A stretch of 64,000 bases of DNA, taken from contig JBGAUW010000004.1 of the NCBI GenBank assembly GCA_044228435.1, positions 243,606-307,605 on the forward strand, written 5' to 3'. The notes beneath the pieces are model-generated. The model was given only the letters and a program-made list of their open reading frames with translations. It was not told where the DNA came from and made no database searches. The stretch comes from Bog-950 sp044228435. Lineage in GTDB: Bacteria > Bacteroidota > Bacteroidia > Chitinophagales > LD1. Shown one piece after another: positions 36,379-45,434 of the stretch. Position numbers and translations under genes: made by a program. Each line of letters opens with the position of its first letter. Position 1 is the first letter of the stretch.

Positions 36379-37524
36379 ATGAAGTTTCAGAAATTAATAA
36401 TGGTTGTAGCAACCGGGCTTATACTTTCGGCTTGTACAGAAAGCGAAAAACGTACGGTTGAAGAAAAAAAGAAACAACTGGCCGAGTATAAAACTAAGGC
36501 AAAGGAACTGAGCGGCAAAATTGAAGCTCTCGAAAAGCAAATTGCCAAGCTGGATACCGGTTTTCATATAGCGCAAAAAACAAAGCTTATACAGGTAGAG
36601 GCTTTGAAGAAGCAAGACTTTAACCACTTTATAGAAGTGCAGGGTAACATAGATGCTGAAGAAAACACAACGGCGCTTAACCAGCAACCGGGTATAGTAA
36701 CAGCTATTTATGTAAAGGTAGGCGACCGTGTAACCAAGGGGCAGTTATTGGGTTTAACGCAAACTACTGCGGCGCTCGAAGACCAGGTGCGTAGCACCGA
36801 AACCCAATTGGCTTTGGCTAAAACTGCGTTTGAAAAACAAGAACGCCTTTGGGAGCAAAAAATAGGCAGCGAAATACAATACCTGCAGGCCAAAACACAG
36901 AAAGAAGCTGCCGAAAGCGGGTTGGCTGCGCTTAAAAAGCAAGTGGAGATGACAAAGATTATTGCCCCTATTAGCGGAACGGTAGATGCCGTAAACCTGC
37001 GCGTAGGCGATATGGCGGCACCCAGCCAGTTAATGCCGGGCATACGTATTATTAATACCCAAAACCTAAAGGTAAAAGCTAAGCTGGCCGATAGCGACTT
37101 TGGAAAAATAAAACAAGGCGACAAGGTAGCTATTGAGTTTCCCGATATTAATAAAACAGTGCAGAGTACCGTTAGCTATGTATCTAAAACAATCGACCCG
37201 CGCAGCCGCACTTTTCAGGTAGATGTTGATTTGCCAAGCGGTTCTGACTATGCAGCTAACCTGATAGCTAAACTGAAGATTAACGACGCCAAAATGAAAG
37301 ATGTGTTGCTGGTGCCTACCAACGTTATTCAAAAATCGGAAGAGGGAAAATATGTATTGGTGGCGGTAGATGAGAAAGGGGTAAAATTAGCCCACAAAAA
37401 AATGGTAGAAACCGGTGCCGATTACGGTGGCACTACTGTAATAACCAAAGGCCTTGACGAAGGCGACCAGGTGATAACTTTTGGATATAGCGAAGTTGTT
37501 GACGGCCAAAGAATAGAATATTAG
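36379..37524 (+). CDS. RND efflux periplasmic adaptor (HlyD/AcrA family)
   Basis: A 381-aa lipoprotein-type adaptor (LSACTESEK, Cys19) with an initial coiled coil (residues 23-60). The lipoyl/hairpin/barrel modules follow: GIVTAIYVKVGDRVTKGQLL, the alpha-hairpin around ALAKTAFEKQERLWEQKIGS, TKIIAPISGTVDAVNLRVGD, and the beta-barrel with KQGDKVAIEFPDI. It links the RND pump to TolC. Confidence 0.93.
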   Translation: MKFQKLIMVVATGLILSACTESEKRTVEEKKKQLAEYKTKAKELSGKIEALEKQIAKLDTGFHIAQKTKLIQVEALKKQDFNHFIEVQGNIDAEENTTALNQQPGIVTAIYVKVGDRVTKGQLLGLTQTTAALEDQVRSTETQLALAKTAFEKQERLWEQKIGSEIQYLQAKTQKEAAESGLAALKKQVEMTKIIAPISGTVDAVNLRVGDMAAPSQLMPGIRIINTQNLKVKAKLADSDFGKIKQGDKVAIEFPDINKTVQSTVSYVSKTIDPRSRTFQVDVDLPSGSDYAANLIAKLKINDAKMKDVLLVPTNVIQKSEEGKYVLVAVDEKGVKLAHKKMVETGADYGGTTVITKGLDEGDQVITFGYSEVVDGQRIEY

Positions 37525-37577
37525 TAACAAATTGCTTTTTCTGCTAAACCGGAAAGAACAACCACAAGAAATTTTAC

Positions 37578-40500
37578 ATGACTACCGAACGGCTCAAAGA
37601 ATTTTCGATTACCAGCTGGTGTATTAATAATGCTACCAGCATTTATGTGTTTATTGCCATAATAGTATTTACCGGTTTTTCCATCTACCAGGGCTTGCCT
37701 AAAGAGCTTTTTCCGGATGTGGTGGTACCTACTATTTCGGTGGTTACTATTTACCCTGGCGCTACACCGGAGGATATTGAGAACCTGATTACAAAACCAA
37801 TTGAAAAACAGGTAAAGGGTCTTAACGGGGTTAAAAAAGTAACCAGTAACTCACTATCCGATGTTTCGATTATTACCGTTGAGTTTAGCACCGACCTTAA
37901 ACCCAGCGAGTGTAAGCAAAAGGTAACCGATGCGGTGGCAAAAGGCAAAAAAGATTTACCTTCTGATTTAGATAACGACCCGCAGATACAAGAGTTTGAT
38001 ATTAACGAGCTGCCTATTATGAACATTAACCTGGCCGGCGATTTTCCGCTGGACCAGATTAAAGAATATGCCGAAGACCTGAAGGATAAGATTGAGAGCA
38101 TGAAGGAGATTACCCGCGTGGATATAGTGGGTGGCGTAGACCGCGAGGTGCAGATAAATGTTGACCTGTATAAGTTGACCAGCTCGGGCATAACCTTTAT
38201 GGATATTGAAAATGCCATACAGCGCGAGAACCTGAATATATCGGGCGGTGAAGTAAGAGTTGACCAACTGCGCCGTAATGTGCGTGTTACCGGAGAGTTT
38301 AAAAACCCGGCAGAAATTGGAGAGATAGTAGTACGCTCTTTTGTAGGAACTACCGTGTTTTTAAAAGATATAGCCACCATTGAAGACGCTTTTAAAGACA
38401 AACAGGATTTTGCGCAGCTTGACCATAAACCGGTAGTAACATTAAATGTGGTAAAGCGCAGTGGCGAAAACCTGATTAACGCTACCGACCAGATTTATGA
38501 AACCCTGGAGGAGTACCAAACAACCAAGTTTCCGCAGGGCTTAAAAATTAAAGTAACCGGCGATACATCAGAGAATACCCGTGTGCAGTTGCACGACTTA
38601 TTGAACACAGTTATCCTTGGTTTCATTTTCGTGGTGTTTATCCTAATGTTCTTTATGGGCTTTAGCAATGCGTTTTTTGTGGGCCTTTCGGTGCCGCTTA
38701 CTACGCTGGTTGCTTTCTTGTTTATGCCCATGTTGGGTATGACCATGAACGTGATGGTACTCTTCTCGTTATTGCTTGCATTGGGTATAGTGGTAGACGA
38801 CGCTATTGTGGTAATTGAAAATACGCACCGTATATACAACCGCTACGATTTTGGCATTGTGCAAAGTGCCAAGTATGCCGCCGGTGAAGTGTTTTTACCG
38901 GTACTGGCCGGAACGCTTACTACGCTGGCGCCATTCTTCCCTTTATTAATATGGCCGGGTATAGTAGGTAAGTTTATGAAGAACCTGCCTATTACGCTTA
39001 TTATAGCATTGGGTGCTTCGTTGTTTGTGGCCTTTGTAATGAACCCGGTGTTTGCGGTTACCTTTATGAAAAAGGATGACCACGACAGCAAATCCAATCT
39101 GCGCGATTATATAAAAGGCTTTATAGTATTTACCATTTTAGCAGTAGGTGGATATGCTACCGGGCATTTTGGAATAGGCAATTTTGCAATTACTGCCCTG
39201 GTGCTTATATTTTTCTACCACTTTGTTTTAAGCCACGCTATACATGCATGGCAAACAAGGGTATGGCCTAAGGTTACTAACGGGTACCGCAAAATTTTAG
39301 TGGCCTTTATAAAAGGCTACCGTCCTATTTTTATTCCGCTGGCTGTAGTGGGCTTATTAATTGCAAGCTGGGCTATATACCTGGGCAGTAAACCGCAGAT
39401 AGAATTTTTCCCTAACGGCGAGCCAAACTTTGTGTATGTGTACTGCAAGTTGCCAATGGGTACTGACGCCAACGTTACCGACTCGGTAACTCGCCTGATA
39501 GAAACGCGCGTTTACGATGTGATAGGTGAAAATAACCCCGATGTAACCTCTGTAATATCAAACGTTGGTTTGGGTGCAGGCGACCCGCAGAACCCCGATA
39601 AGGTAGCAACGCCAAACAAGAGTAAGGTAACCGTTGCCTTTAAAAAGTATGCCGATAGAAAGGGTGTGGTAAAAGGGTTTTTTAAAAACCTGAATCCTTT
39701 TGGTGGTAAAACCAAAGATGCGCCCGCTACAACCTATTGGTTAGATACGTTACAAAAATCTTTTTCGCGGGTGGGTATAGCCGGAGCCGAAATTTCGGTA
39801 GAAAAAGAAAGCAACGGGCCACCGGTAGGCAAGCCAATTAACATAGAAATAAGCGGCGATGATTTTGAGGTAATGAAGGATATGGCTGCGGAACTTAAAA
39901 GCCGTATTGACAAAGAAGGTATATCGGGTATTGCAGAACTGAAAAGCGACTTACAAATTAGTAAGCCCGAAATAATTATTGATATAGATAAGGAAAAGAT
40001 GCTGCGCGAAGGCATTTCGTTGGGCCAGGTAGGCTCTGAGTTGCGCACAGCTTTATTTGGTAAAGAGGCTTCTAAATTCCGTGATAAAAACGACGATGCA
40101 CCAATTCAGTTGCGTTTGCGTGCCGAAGACCGCCGTAATGTTGAACAGCTAATGAACCTGAATATCTCTTACATGGATTTTAGCACCGGTTCATTCCGCC
40201 AGGTGCCGATATCGTCTATTGCAAAAATGCACTACGATAATTCGATAAGCGTTATTAACCGCAAAAATCAAAAGCGTGTAATTACACTTTCATCGGACCT
40301 TAGCGAAGGCTATGCTGCCAATGAAATAATACCACTTATAGAGCAGATTATAACCAACATGGATATACCGGAAGGCTATGATGTAAAGATGACCGGTGAG
40401 CAGGAGCAACAGGCCGAAACGGGCGACTTTTTGGTGAAAGCTTTTGGTATTGCGTTAGCACTTATGTTATTGATAATGGTATCGCAGTTTAACTCGGTAG

Positions 40501-41033
40501 TTAAGCCGATGATAATTTTTAGCACGGTGGCATTCTCACTAATTGGTGTGGCGCTGGGCTTTGCGGCTACCGGTAGAACTTTCTCGGTGGTAATGACCGG
40601 TGTGGGTATTTTTGCGTTGGCTGGTATAGTAATACGAAACGGAATTTTGCTGATTGAGTTTATCGATGAATTACGCCAGCGGGGTATGACGGTAGAAGAG
40701 GCTGTAATTGAAGGTGGCGCTACGCGTATGACACCGGTGGTGCTTACAGCAGCTGCGGCTATATTAGGTCTTATACCATTAGCTATTGGTTTGAATATGG
40801 ACTTTGAAACCCTGTTCAGCCATTTAGACCCCCATTTTTATTTAGGTGGCGATAACGTAAGTTTCTGGGGCCCCTTAGCCTGGACCATGATTTATGGCTT
40901 AATGATGGCTACCTTCCTTACTTTATTAGTAGTACCTACCATGTATATATTAGGGTATAAAACACGAGCAAGATTTAGAAGGGGATTTTTTAAAAAGAAA
41001 ACAATTCCCCCTACAATATCTGCAACTGAATAA
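37578..41033 (+). CDS. RND efflux transporter permease (AcrB family)
   Basis: An 1151-aa inner-membrane proton antiporter. Twelve membrane helices and two porter domains are recognisable, from FSITSWCINNATSIYVFIAI through VVDDAIVVIENTHRIYNR (TM4 with the proton-relay Asp pair) to FALAGIVIRNGILLIEFIDEL near TM10. It is somewhat longer than AcrB, with insertions around residues 500-560 and 690-720 and a loop at LDPHFYLGGDNVSFWGP. Substrates unknown. Last gene of the TetR-TolC-adaptor-RND operon, followed by a terminator. Confidence 0.95.
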   Translation: MTTERLKEFSITSWCINNATSIYVFIAIIVFTGFSIYQGLPKELFPDVVVPTISVVTIYPGATPEDIENLITKPIEKQVKGLNGVKKVTSNSLSDVSIITVEFSTDLKPSECKQKVTDAVAKGKKDLPSDLDNDPQIQEFDINELPIMNINLAGDFPLDQIKEYAEDLKDKIESMKEITRVDIVGGVDREVQINVDLYKLTSSGITFMDIENAIQRENLNISGGEVRVDQLRRNVRVTGEFKNPAEIGEIVVRSFVGTTVFLKDIATIEDAFKDKQDFAQLDHKPVVTLNVVKRSGENLINATDQIYETLEEYQTTKFPQGLKIKVTGDTSENTRVQLHDLLNTVILGFIFVVFILMFFMGFSNAFFVGLSVPLTTLVAFLFMPMLGMTMNVMVLFSLLLALGIVVDDAIVVIENTHRIYNRYDFGIVQSAKYAAGEVFLPVLAGTLTTLAPFFPLLIWPGIVGKFMKNLPITLIIALGASLFVAFVMNPVFAVTFMKKDDHDSKSNLRDYIKGFIVFTILAVGGYATGHFGIGNFAITALVLIFFYHFVLSHAIHAWQTRVWPKVTNGYRKILVAFIKGYRPIFIPLAVVGLLIASWAIYLGSKPQIEFFPNGEPNFVYVYCKLPMGTDANVTDSVTRLIETRVYDVIGENNPDVTSVISNVGLGAGDPQNPDKVATPNKSKVTVAFKKYADRKGVVKGFFKNLNPFGGKTKDAPATTYWLDTLQKSFSRVGIAGAEISVEKESNGPPVGKPINIEISGDDFEVMKDMAAELKSRIDKEGISGIAELKSDLQISKPEIIIDIDKEKMLREGISLGQVGSELRTALFGKEASKFRDKNDDAPIQLRLRAEDRRNVEQLMNLNISYMDFSTGSFRQVPISSIAKMHYDNSISVINRKNQKRVITLSSDLSEGYAANEIIPLIEQIITNMDIPEGYDVKMTGEQEQQAETGDFLVKAFGIALALMLLIMVSQFNSVVKPMIIFSTVAFSLIGVALGFAATGRTFSVVMTGVGIFALAGIVIRNGILLIEFIDELRQRGMTVEEAVIEGGATRMTPVVLTAAAAILGLIPLAIGLNMDFETLFSHLDPHFYLGGDNVSFWGPLAWTMIYGLMMATFLTLLVVPTMYILGYKTRARFRRGFFKKKTIPPTISATE

Positions 41034-41037
41034 AACG

Positions 41038-41066
41038 AAAGGCTCCGTATTAACGGAGCCTTTTTT
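41038..41066 (+). terminator. Intrinsic terminator of the efflux operon
   Basis: AAAGGCTCCGT pairs with ACGGAGCCTTT across a four-base loop, followed by a T-run, five bases after the RND stop. Confidence 0.92.
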
Positions 41067-41085
41067 ATTTTTAGCCCGCACTGTT

Positions 41086-41100
41086 ATTCATCGGATGAAT
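41086..41100. promoter_or_regulatory. Operator-like palindrome, copy 1
   Basis: ATTCATCGGATGAAT is a 15-bp palindrome with seven-base perfect arms around a single central base. A near-identical copy lies 63 bp downstream (41149-41163), on the other side of the promoter of the DUF1702 gene. Confidence 0.7.
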
Positions 41101-41133
41101 TTCTACTCAAAAAATGCAAACCTGCAGCAATCG

Positions 41134-41141
41134 TATATTTG
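41134..41141 (+). promoter_or_regulatory. Promoter -7 element (TATATTTG) of the DUF1702 gene
   Basis: TATATTTG is a full match to TAnnTTTG. Predicted transcription would begin about where the second palindrome starts (41149). No clear TTG at -33 is seen. Confidence 0.6.
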
Positions 41142-41148
41142 CTCAAAC

Positions 41149-41163
41149 ATTCATCCGATGAAT
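41149..41163. promoter_or_regulatory. Operator-like palindrome, copy 2
   Basis: ATTCATCCGATGAAT is identical to copy 1 except for the central base. Start-to-start distance is 63 bp, about six DNA turns, so the two sites face the same side of the helix. It overlaps the likely transcription start, as expected for repression, possibly by looping. Confidence 0.7.
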
Positions 41164-41173
41164 AGGATAATAT

Positions 41174-42055
41174 TTGAACAATAAAAATAACGAAGTGGAG
41201 AACCGGATAGCACAAAAAATGGACCTTATACAGGATACCTTTTTACGCATACAGGATGTTTTTTTTAAAACACCCGACTGGAGGGGCGATATAAAAGATT
41301 TGGTAGAAGCCAATTTAGAGTTTCGGTCTATTGCTTATGAGTCCGCCTCTATGAGCATTGCCCTGGATGATTTGAAACAGAATAACCAACTGGCTAATTG
41401 GCTGGAATTTGTAAATACAGTAGGTAAGGCACATGCCACGCAAGTGCATGTGGGTTTAGGTTGGGCGTTTGCACAAACACTAACTCCACCAACGGATTAT
41501 TTGCCGCTGTTCCATCCTATGCAGCGCTACCGGGTGTTGGATGGCTACGGTTATTACGAAAGCCTTTTTAGAAGGCGCAGAAGCATTATACACCACTTAA
41601 AGCTTAACCTAACCGATGCGACTGGCTCTGGCGCTTTAGACCAGGGTATTGGCCGCGGCACCTGGTATTTAAACAAAGGTGATTTTGCAGCTACTAAAGA
41701 AATGATTGCCGGCTTTCAACCTGAGCGACACAACGATTTATACAGGGGGCTGGGTATTGCCATTGCTTACGTTGGTGGGGCTACAGAAGAAACATTGAAG
41801 CAAATAATTGATGCTGCAGGTAATTTTAAAGCCCAATTAGCCACCGGTGCTGCAATGGCCTTAATAAGCAGGAACAAAGCGGGTTATATTACCAACGATG
41901 CGGAGCTGGTGTGTAAGGTATTTAGCGGGAAGAGTGCGGCGGAAGTTTTGAAATTGGATGCAGAAATAAACAGTGCTATAGCTTCGACAGACTCAGATGC
42001 TTATAGTAAATGGTTAATCAACCTTGAAAACGCATTGGTGAGCAGCCTTAATTAA
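41174..42055 (+). CDS. DUF1702 family protein
   Basis: A 293-aa protein that I place in DUF1702 from its core: RVLDGYGYYESLFRRRRSI, then GALDQGIGRGTWYLNKGD, FQPERHNDLYRGLGIAIAYV and a C-terminal helical part ending in the SDSDAYSKWL region. The family is known from actinobacterial enediyne clusters and scattered other bacteria, without a known reaction. No signal peptide or membrane helix, so cytoplasmic. The start is TTG at 41174, or ATG at 41219 if the first 15 residues are untranslated. Its promoter is flanked by twin palindromes, which suggests tight dedicated control. Its stop overlaps the stop of the convergent regulator gene by four bases. Confidence 0.7.
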   Translation: MNNKNNEVENRIAQKMDLIQDTFLRIQDVFFKTPDWRGDIKDLVEANLEFRSIAYESASMSIALDDLKQNNQLANWLEFVNTVGKAHATQVHVGLGWAFAQTLTPPTDYLPLFHPMQRYRVLDGYGYYESLFRRRRSIIHHLKLNLTDATGSGALDQGIGRGTWYLNKGDFAATKEMIAGFQPERHNDLYRGLGIAIAYVGGATEETLKQIIDAAGNFKAQLATGAAMALISRNKAGYITNDAELVCKVFSGKSAAEVLKLDAEINSAIASTDSDAYSKWLINLENALVSSLN

Positions 42056-42441
42056 TTACTAAAAACGCCTTCCAATATCCTCGTTAAATCATCAATATGT
42101 GAGGGCTTAATGATTACCGAAGTAGCACCCAGTGCCAGTGCTTTTTGCTTATAGGTGATATCGGCCGAAGTGGTATAAATATATATCGGTAGTTGTTTCA
42201 AATGTTCTATGCGCTTTATCTCTTCAAGACACTGTAGCCCGTTAACGCGCGGCATATTTAAATCGAGAAAAATATAATCAGGCCTAAAAAAAATATCATT
42301 TCTAAGCTTCTGTAAGGCATCGTGCCCGTCGTCAGCAGTAACAAGCGTTACGGCACTAGTAATGTTTTCAAGCGCAACCGAAAAAATCTCCTGGTCATCT
42401 TTATCATCATCTACTAAAAAACATGTTATCTGCGCCTGCAT
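42052..42441 (-). CDS. CheY-like response regulator (single receiver domain)
   Basis: About 129 aa from the ATG at 42441. Acidic pocket DDD (11-13), phospho-acceptor Asp60 in YIFLDLNMPRVNG, Thr in IYIYTTSAD and Lys in SVIIKPSHI make a complete receiver. No output domain, so it probably signals by protein contact. It is of the Rcp1 type often paired with phytochrome kinases, and lies 57 bp after the bacteriophytochrome gene. Confidence 0.9.
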   Translation of the reverse strand: MQAQITCFLVDDDKDDQEIFSVALENITSAVTLVTADDGHDALQKLRNDIFFRPDYIFLDLNMPRVNGLQCLEEIKRIEHLKQLPIYIYTTSADITYKQKALALGATSVIIKPSHIDDLTRILEGVFSN

Positions 42442-42498
42442 CCTTTGCAAAAATAAGTATTAAATCAACTGTAGGGCGAGGCCGTACGTTATAAACTC

Positions 42499-44772
42499 TT
42501 AAGATGTTAACGGAAAATATAAGCTGAAGGAAGCCCCTTCGCTCTCTTTACCGGCGGCAATAATAAACCCTCCATGGTTTTGCATAATCTCTTTACAAAG
42601 CGCCAGCCCTATGCCCGTACCCATATAATTAGAGTTAGTATGTAAGCGTTTAAACACTTCAAAAATCAGCGTTGCATAGCTATTGTCGAAACCAATACCA
42701 TTATCTGCGATGGTAATTTGATGGTAACTGCCCGGGTGTTCTATCCCATCTTGCAGTATGTTTTTCTGTACGCTATAGCTGATAGTAACAACAGGTAAGC
42801 GATCGGTGTAGGTATACTTAAGTGCATTGCGGATAATATTTAAAAAAAGCTGCCGCAACTGAAATTCTATACCCGTAATTACAGGTAAATTTGCTATGGT
42901 AAAGGCGGCTTTTTTTTCGGCAATTTCATCCTGCAATTCGGTAGTAATGGCTTTAAGTAGCAGGTTTAAATCAACCTGGGAAATTGCACCTTCTTTATTT
43001 CTAAGCAGGGAGAAAGATAAGATATCGTTTATAAGCGAACTCATTCTTAAAGCCGAAGCACTCATGCGTTCAACATAGTGTGTAACCTGTTCCGAAAGCG
43101 CAGCATTCTTTTTATTTAAGATGAGCGATGCAAAGGTTTGTATTTTTCTTAGCGGTTCTTTTAAGTCGTGCGTGCTTATCCAGTTAAAGCTTTCCAGTTC
43201 CGTATTCGCTTTTTGCAATTTTGCATTTAATGTACGGTAGCGTGTTTCTTCCTCCTCTAATTGTATAGTGTGCAGTTGCTTTTGTAAAGAATAAGCAAAC
43301 CGCCCGGCTGCTGAAATTTCCATTTCTGTCCATTCCCCGCTTTCTAATTTTCTTAGCTCCTGCCATAGTGCAAACGATTTACGGGGCGACAGGCCTTTAT
43401 CATCTTTTTCTATTGCCTTTGCAGGGTCGCCTGCCCAATTGACGGTTTTTAAAATTTCGGGCTTAAACCAAATAACACAGTTCTCTATAGATTTTCCCAG
43501 GCTGTGATAAATTATGCCGGCGGCAACATCTTTAATTGCTTCGGCACCTTTATATTCGTTGCTAAGCTTATAAGTGTTATAAACACCATGGGGCGCACTA
43601 TACGAAAGCCAGGCAATTAAATCTGTTATTTGCGCTGCTGTCGGCACATTACCCTCGGTATAAAGTATTCCATCGGCCATAACCGCTACACCTTTTGAGC
43701 AGGTAAGGTTTAAAAGGCTTTTGTCGTGTATAAGGTTGCCAAGTGAACCTTTTTGTAATACGCGTATTTGAGACAGTAGCCGGTCCAGGTCTTTTTCAAT
43801 CTCTACAACACGGTCGTGCCGTTCGGCTATTTGCCTTACATCTATTTGCGAGGTTAAAAAGCTTCCCTGCAATTGAGCCGCTAACTTTGTAAACGGAGAA
43901 ATGTTGCGTGCACTATAGTGATGGCAGGTTATTAAACCCCATAACCGCCCGCGGTACAGTAGCGAAATTGTAAGGGTAGCACCCACCCCCATATTTTTAA
44001 GGTAGCTAATATGAATAGGCGAAACACTACGGTATAGAGTTTGGCCTAAATCGAGCGGTGCCGTGTTTACATCGTTAATAGTAAAAATTGGTACAGGCTC
44101 ATAGTTTACATCTACAATTAACCGGAGTAGATTTTTAAGATACAGCTCTCGCGCTTGCACCGGTATATCGGTGTGCGGATAATGCAACCCCAAAAAAGGT
44201 TCAAACTGTTCTTTCTTACTTTCGGCAAATACTTCGCCGTTGTAATTACTGTCGAACCTGTAAACCATCACGCGGTCAAACCCCGTTATGCTTCTTGTTT
44301 CGTTGGCAACTGCCTGGCAAAGTTCAGCTAAATTGGAGCTGCCCTGCATTTGTTTTACAAACTTACGCGTTTGTGTATATAAGGCGTTTACATCTAAAAT
44401 CTCTTCAATTACCGGTTCAAGTTCCAGTATATAAGTGCCATTGCTTAAATGAAGCTGGGCGTTAAAAAACTGTCCGCTTAATTCAATTATAATTGGTGGG
44501 CGCGATTCATCATCTATCACGTTTAAGTAATCACTTAACTTTTGCGCCTGGCTATTACCTAAAACTGCTGTTATACGCTGGCCTAAAACCTGATTATAGG
44601 ATATGCCAATAATAGATTGGCTATTGGCACTGCAATATTCTATTATGCTGGTTTCACTATTATAGCCCAATAAAAATCCATGGGGCTGTATGCTGCCCGG
44701 TATATGTATCGGCTCGCTTTCGCAATTTTGCAGATTAACCAAATCGCGGTTTACAATGTCTCTAAAATTCAT
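42499..44772 (-). CDS. bphP: Bacteriophytochrome sensor histidine kinase
   Basis: 757 aa. The N-terminal PAS module has the biliverdin-attachment Cys17 and the lasso-like CESEPIHIPGSIQPHG. A GAF domain follows, with LGLHYPHTDIPVQARELYLK (PHTDIP for the canonical PxSDIP) and WGLITCHHYSARNISPF, then a PHY domain at about 330-500 with the tongue-like SPRKSFALWQELRK. The HisKA box STHDLKEPLRKIQ carries phospho-His535, and an HATPase domain has N-box RNALKYT and G-boxes IADNGIGF and GTGIGLAL. All parts for red/far-red sensing with biliverdin are present. It is encoded with heme oxygenase, which supplies the chromophore, and a receiver protein. Confidence 0.95.
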   Translation of the reverse strand: MNFRDIVNRDLVNLQNCESEPIHIPGSIQPHGFLLGYNSETSIIEYCSANSQSIIGISYNQVLGQRITAVLGNSQAQKLSDYLNVIDDESRPPIIIELSGQFFNAQLHLSNGTYILELEPVIEEILDVNALYTQTRKFVKQMQGSSNLAELCQAVANETRSITGFDRVMVYRFDSNYNGEVFAESKKEQFEPFLGLHYPHTDIPVQARELYLKNLLRLIVDVNYEPVPIFTINDVNTAPLDLGQTLYRSVSPIHISYLKNMGVGATLTISLLYRGRLWGLITCHHYSARNISPFTKLAAQLQGSFLTSQIDVRQIAERHDRVVEIEKDLDRLLSQIRVLQKGSLGNLIHDKSLLNLTCSKGVAVMADGILYTEGNVPTAAQITDLIAWLSYSAPHGVYNTYKLSNEYKGAEAIKDVAAGIIYHSLGKSIENCVIWFKPEILKTVNWAGDPAKAIEKDDKGLSPRKSFALWQELRKLESGEWTEMEISAAGRFAYSLQKQLHTIQLEEEETRYRTLNAKLQKANTELESFNWISTHDLKEPLRKIQTFASLILNKKNAALSEQVTHYVERMSASALRMSSLINDILSFSLLRNKEGAISQVDLNLLLKAITTELQDEIAEKKAAFTIANLPVITGIEFQLRQLFLNIIRNALKYTYTDRLPVVTISYSVQKNILQDGIEHPGSYHQITIADNGIGFDNSYATLIFEVFKRLHTNSNYMGTGIGLALCKEIMQNHGGFIIAAGKESEGASFSLYFPLTS

Positions 44773-44781
44773 GTTACCCTT

Positions 44782-45360
44782 TTAACTCAGTTGTTTGTGG
44801 AAGGCATCAAACGCAAAGTTTGCACCGTCTATAATATCTTGCTGCTCGCCAGGGTGTGCGGCAGCATAATCATTTAAATTTTTAATAAAACTCTTCCACA
44901 TGGTGCCGGTTTCATTGGCATAGCCGGCAAAATAAGCAGCACCGGTTTGTTCATTTAAGCCTAATACTTTATTGGCATTGTTGAACAAAAACCGTCCACC
45001 TAAAGTAGAGCCTTCCAGCACGTATAGCACGCCCAATAAAAAGCCATCACTAACATTGTTGTTAAACCACTTAATGGGCGGTTGTTTATGTAAGGCTGTA
45101 CCGGTTCTCTCAATATCCAGTAACATATTTTGTGCCTTTTTACGGGCCTCTATATCGCTTACAATTGTCGAAAGTCTTTTGTAATAGGTTTCCTCAAAAA
45201 GGCTAACCAGGCTATACATCTTTTGTAAATAGGTATTGTAGACAGTAAGAGTAAGCGCAGGGCTCATCATCGATTTTGATAGCTCTGTTTCTTCTAACTG
45301 CCTGTGCTTTCCGGCTGTATCTTGTTTTAGTTTCTCGTTAAACTTTATTTCCTCTGTCAT
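44782..45360 (-). CDS. bphO: Biliverdin-producing heme oxygenase
   Basis: A 192-aa helical protein of the heme oxygenase superfamily. The proximal His19 lies in DTAGKHRQLEE, and the distal-helix Gly region is LGVLYVLEGSTLGGRFLF. It converts heme to biliverdin, CO and iron using external reductant. It lies nine bases before the bacteriophytochrome gene, in the usual bphO-bphP order, which supports chromophore supply as its job. Confidence 0.93.
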   Translation of the reverse strand: MTEEIKFNEKLKQDTAGKHRQLEETELSKSMMSPALTLTVYNTYLQKMYSLVSLFEETYYKRLSTIVSDIEARKKAQNMLLDIERTGTALHKQPPIKWFNNNVSDGFLLGVLYVLEGSTLGGRFLFNNANKVLGLNEQTGAAYFAGYANETGTMWKSFIKNLNDYAAAHPGEQQDIIDGANFAFDAFHKQLS

Positions 45361-45434
45361 AATAAAACGCTCTGCGAACCGAATATACTAATGTTGTAAA
45401 TAGGAAAGTAGATTGGAAAAAAATTGTGAGCAAC

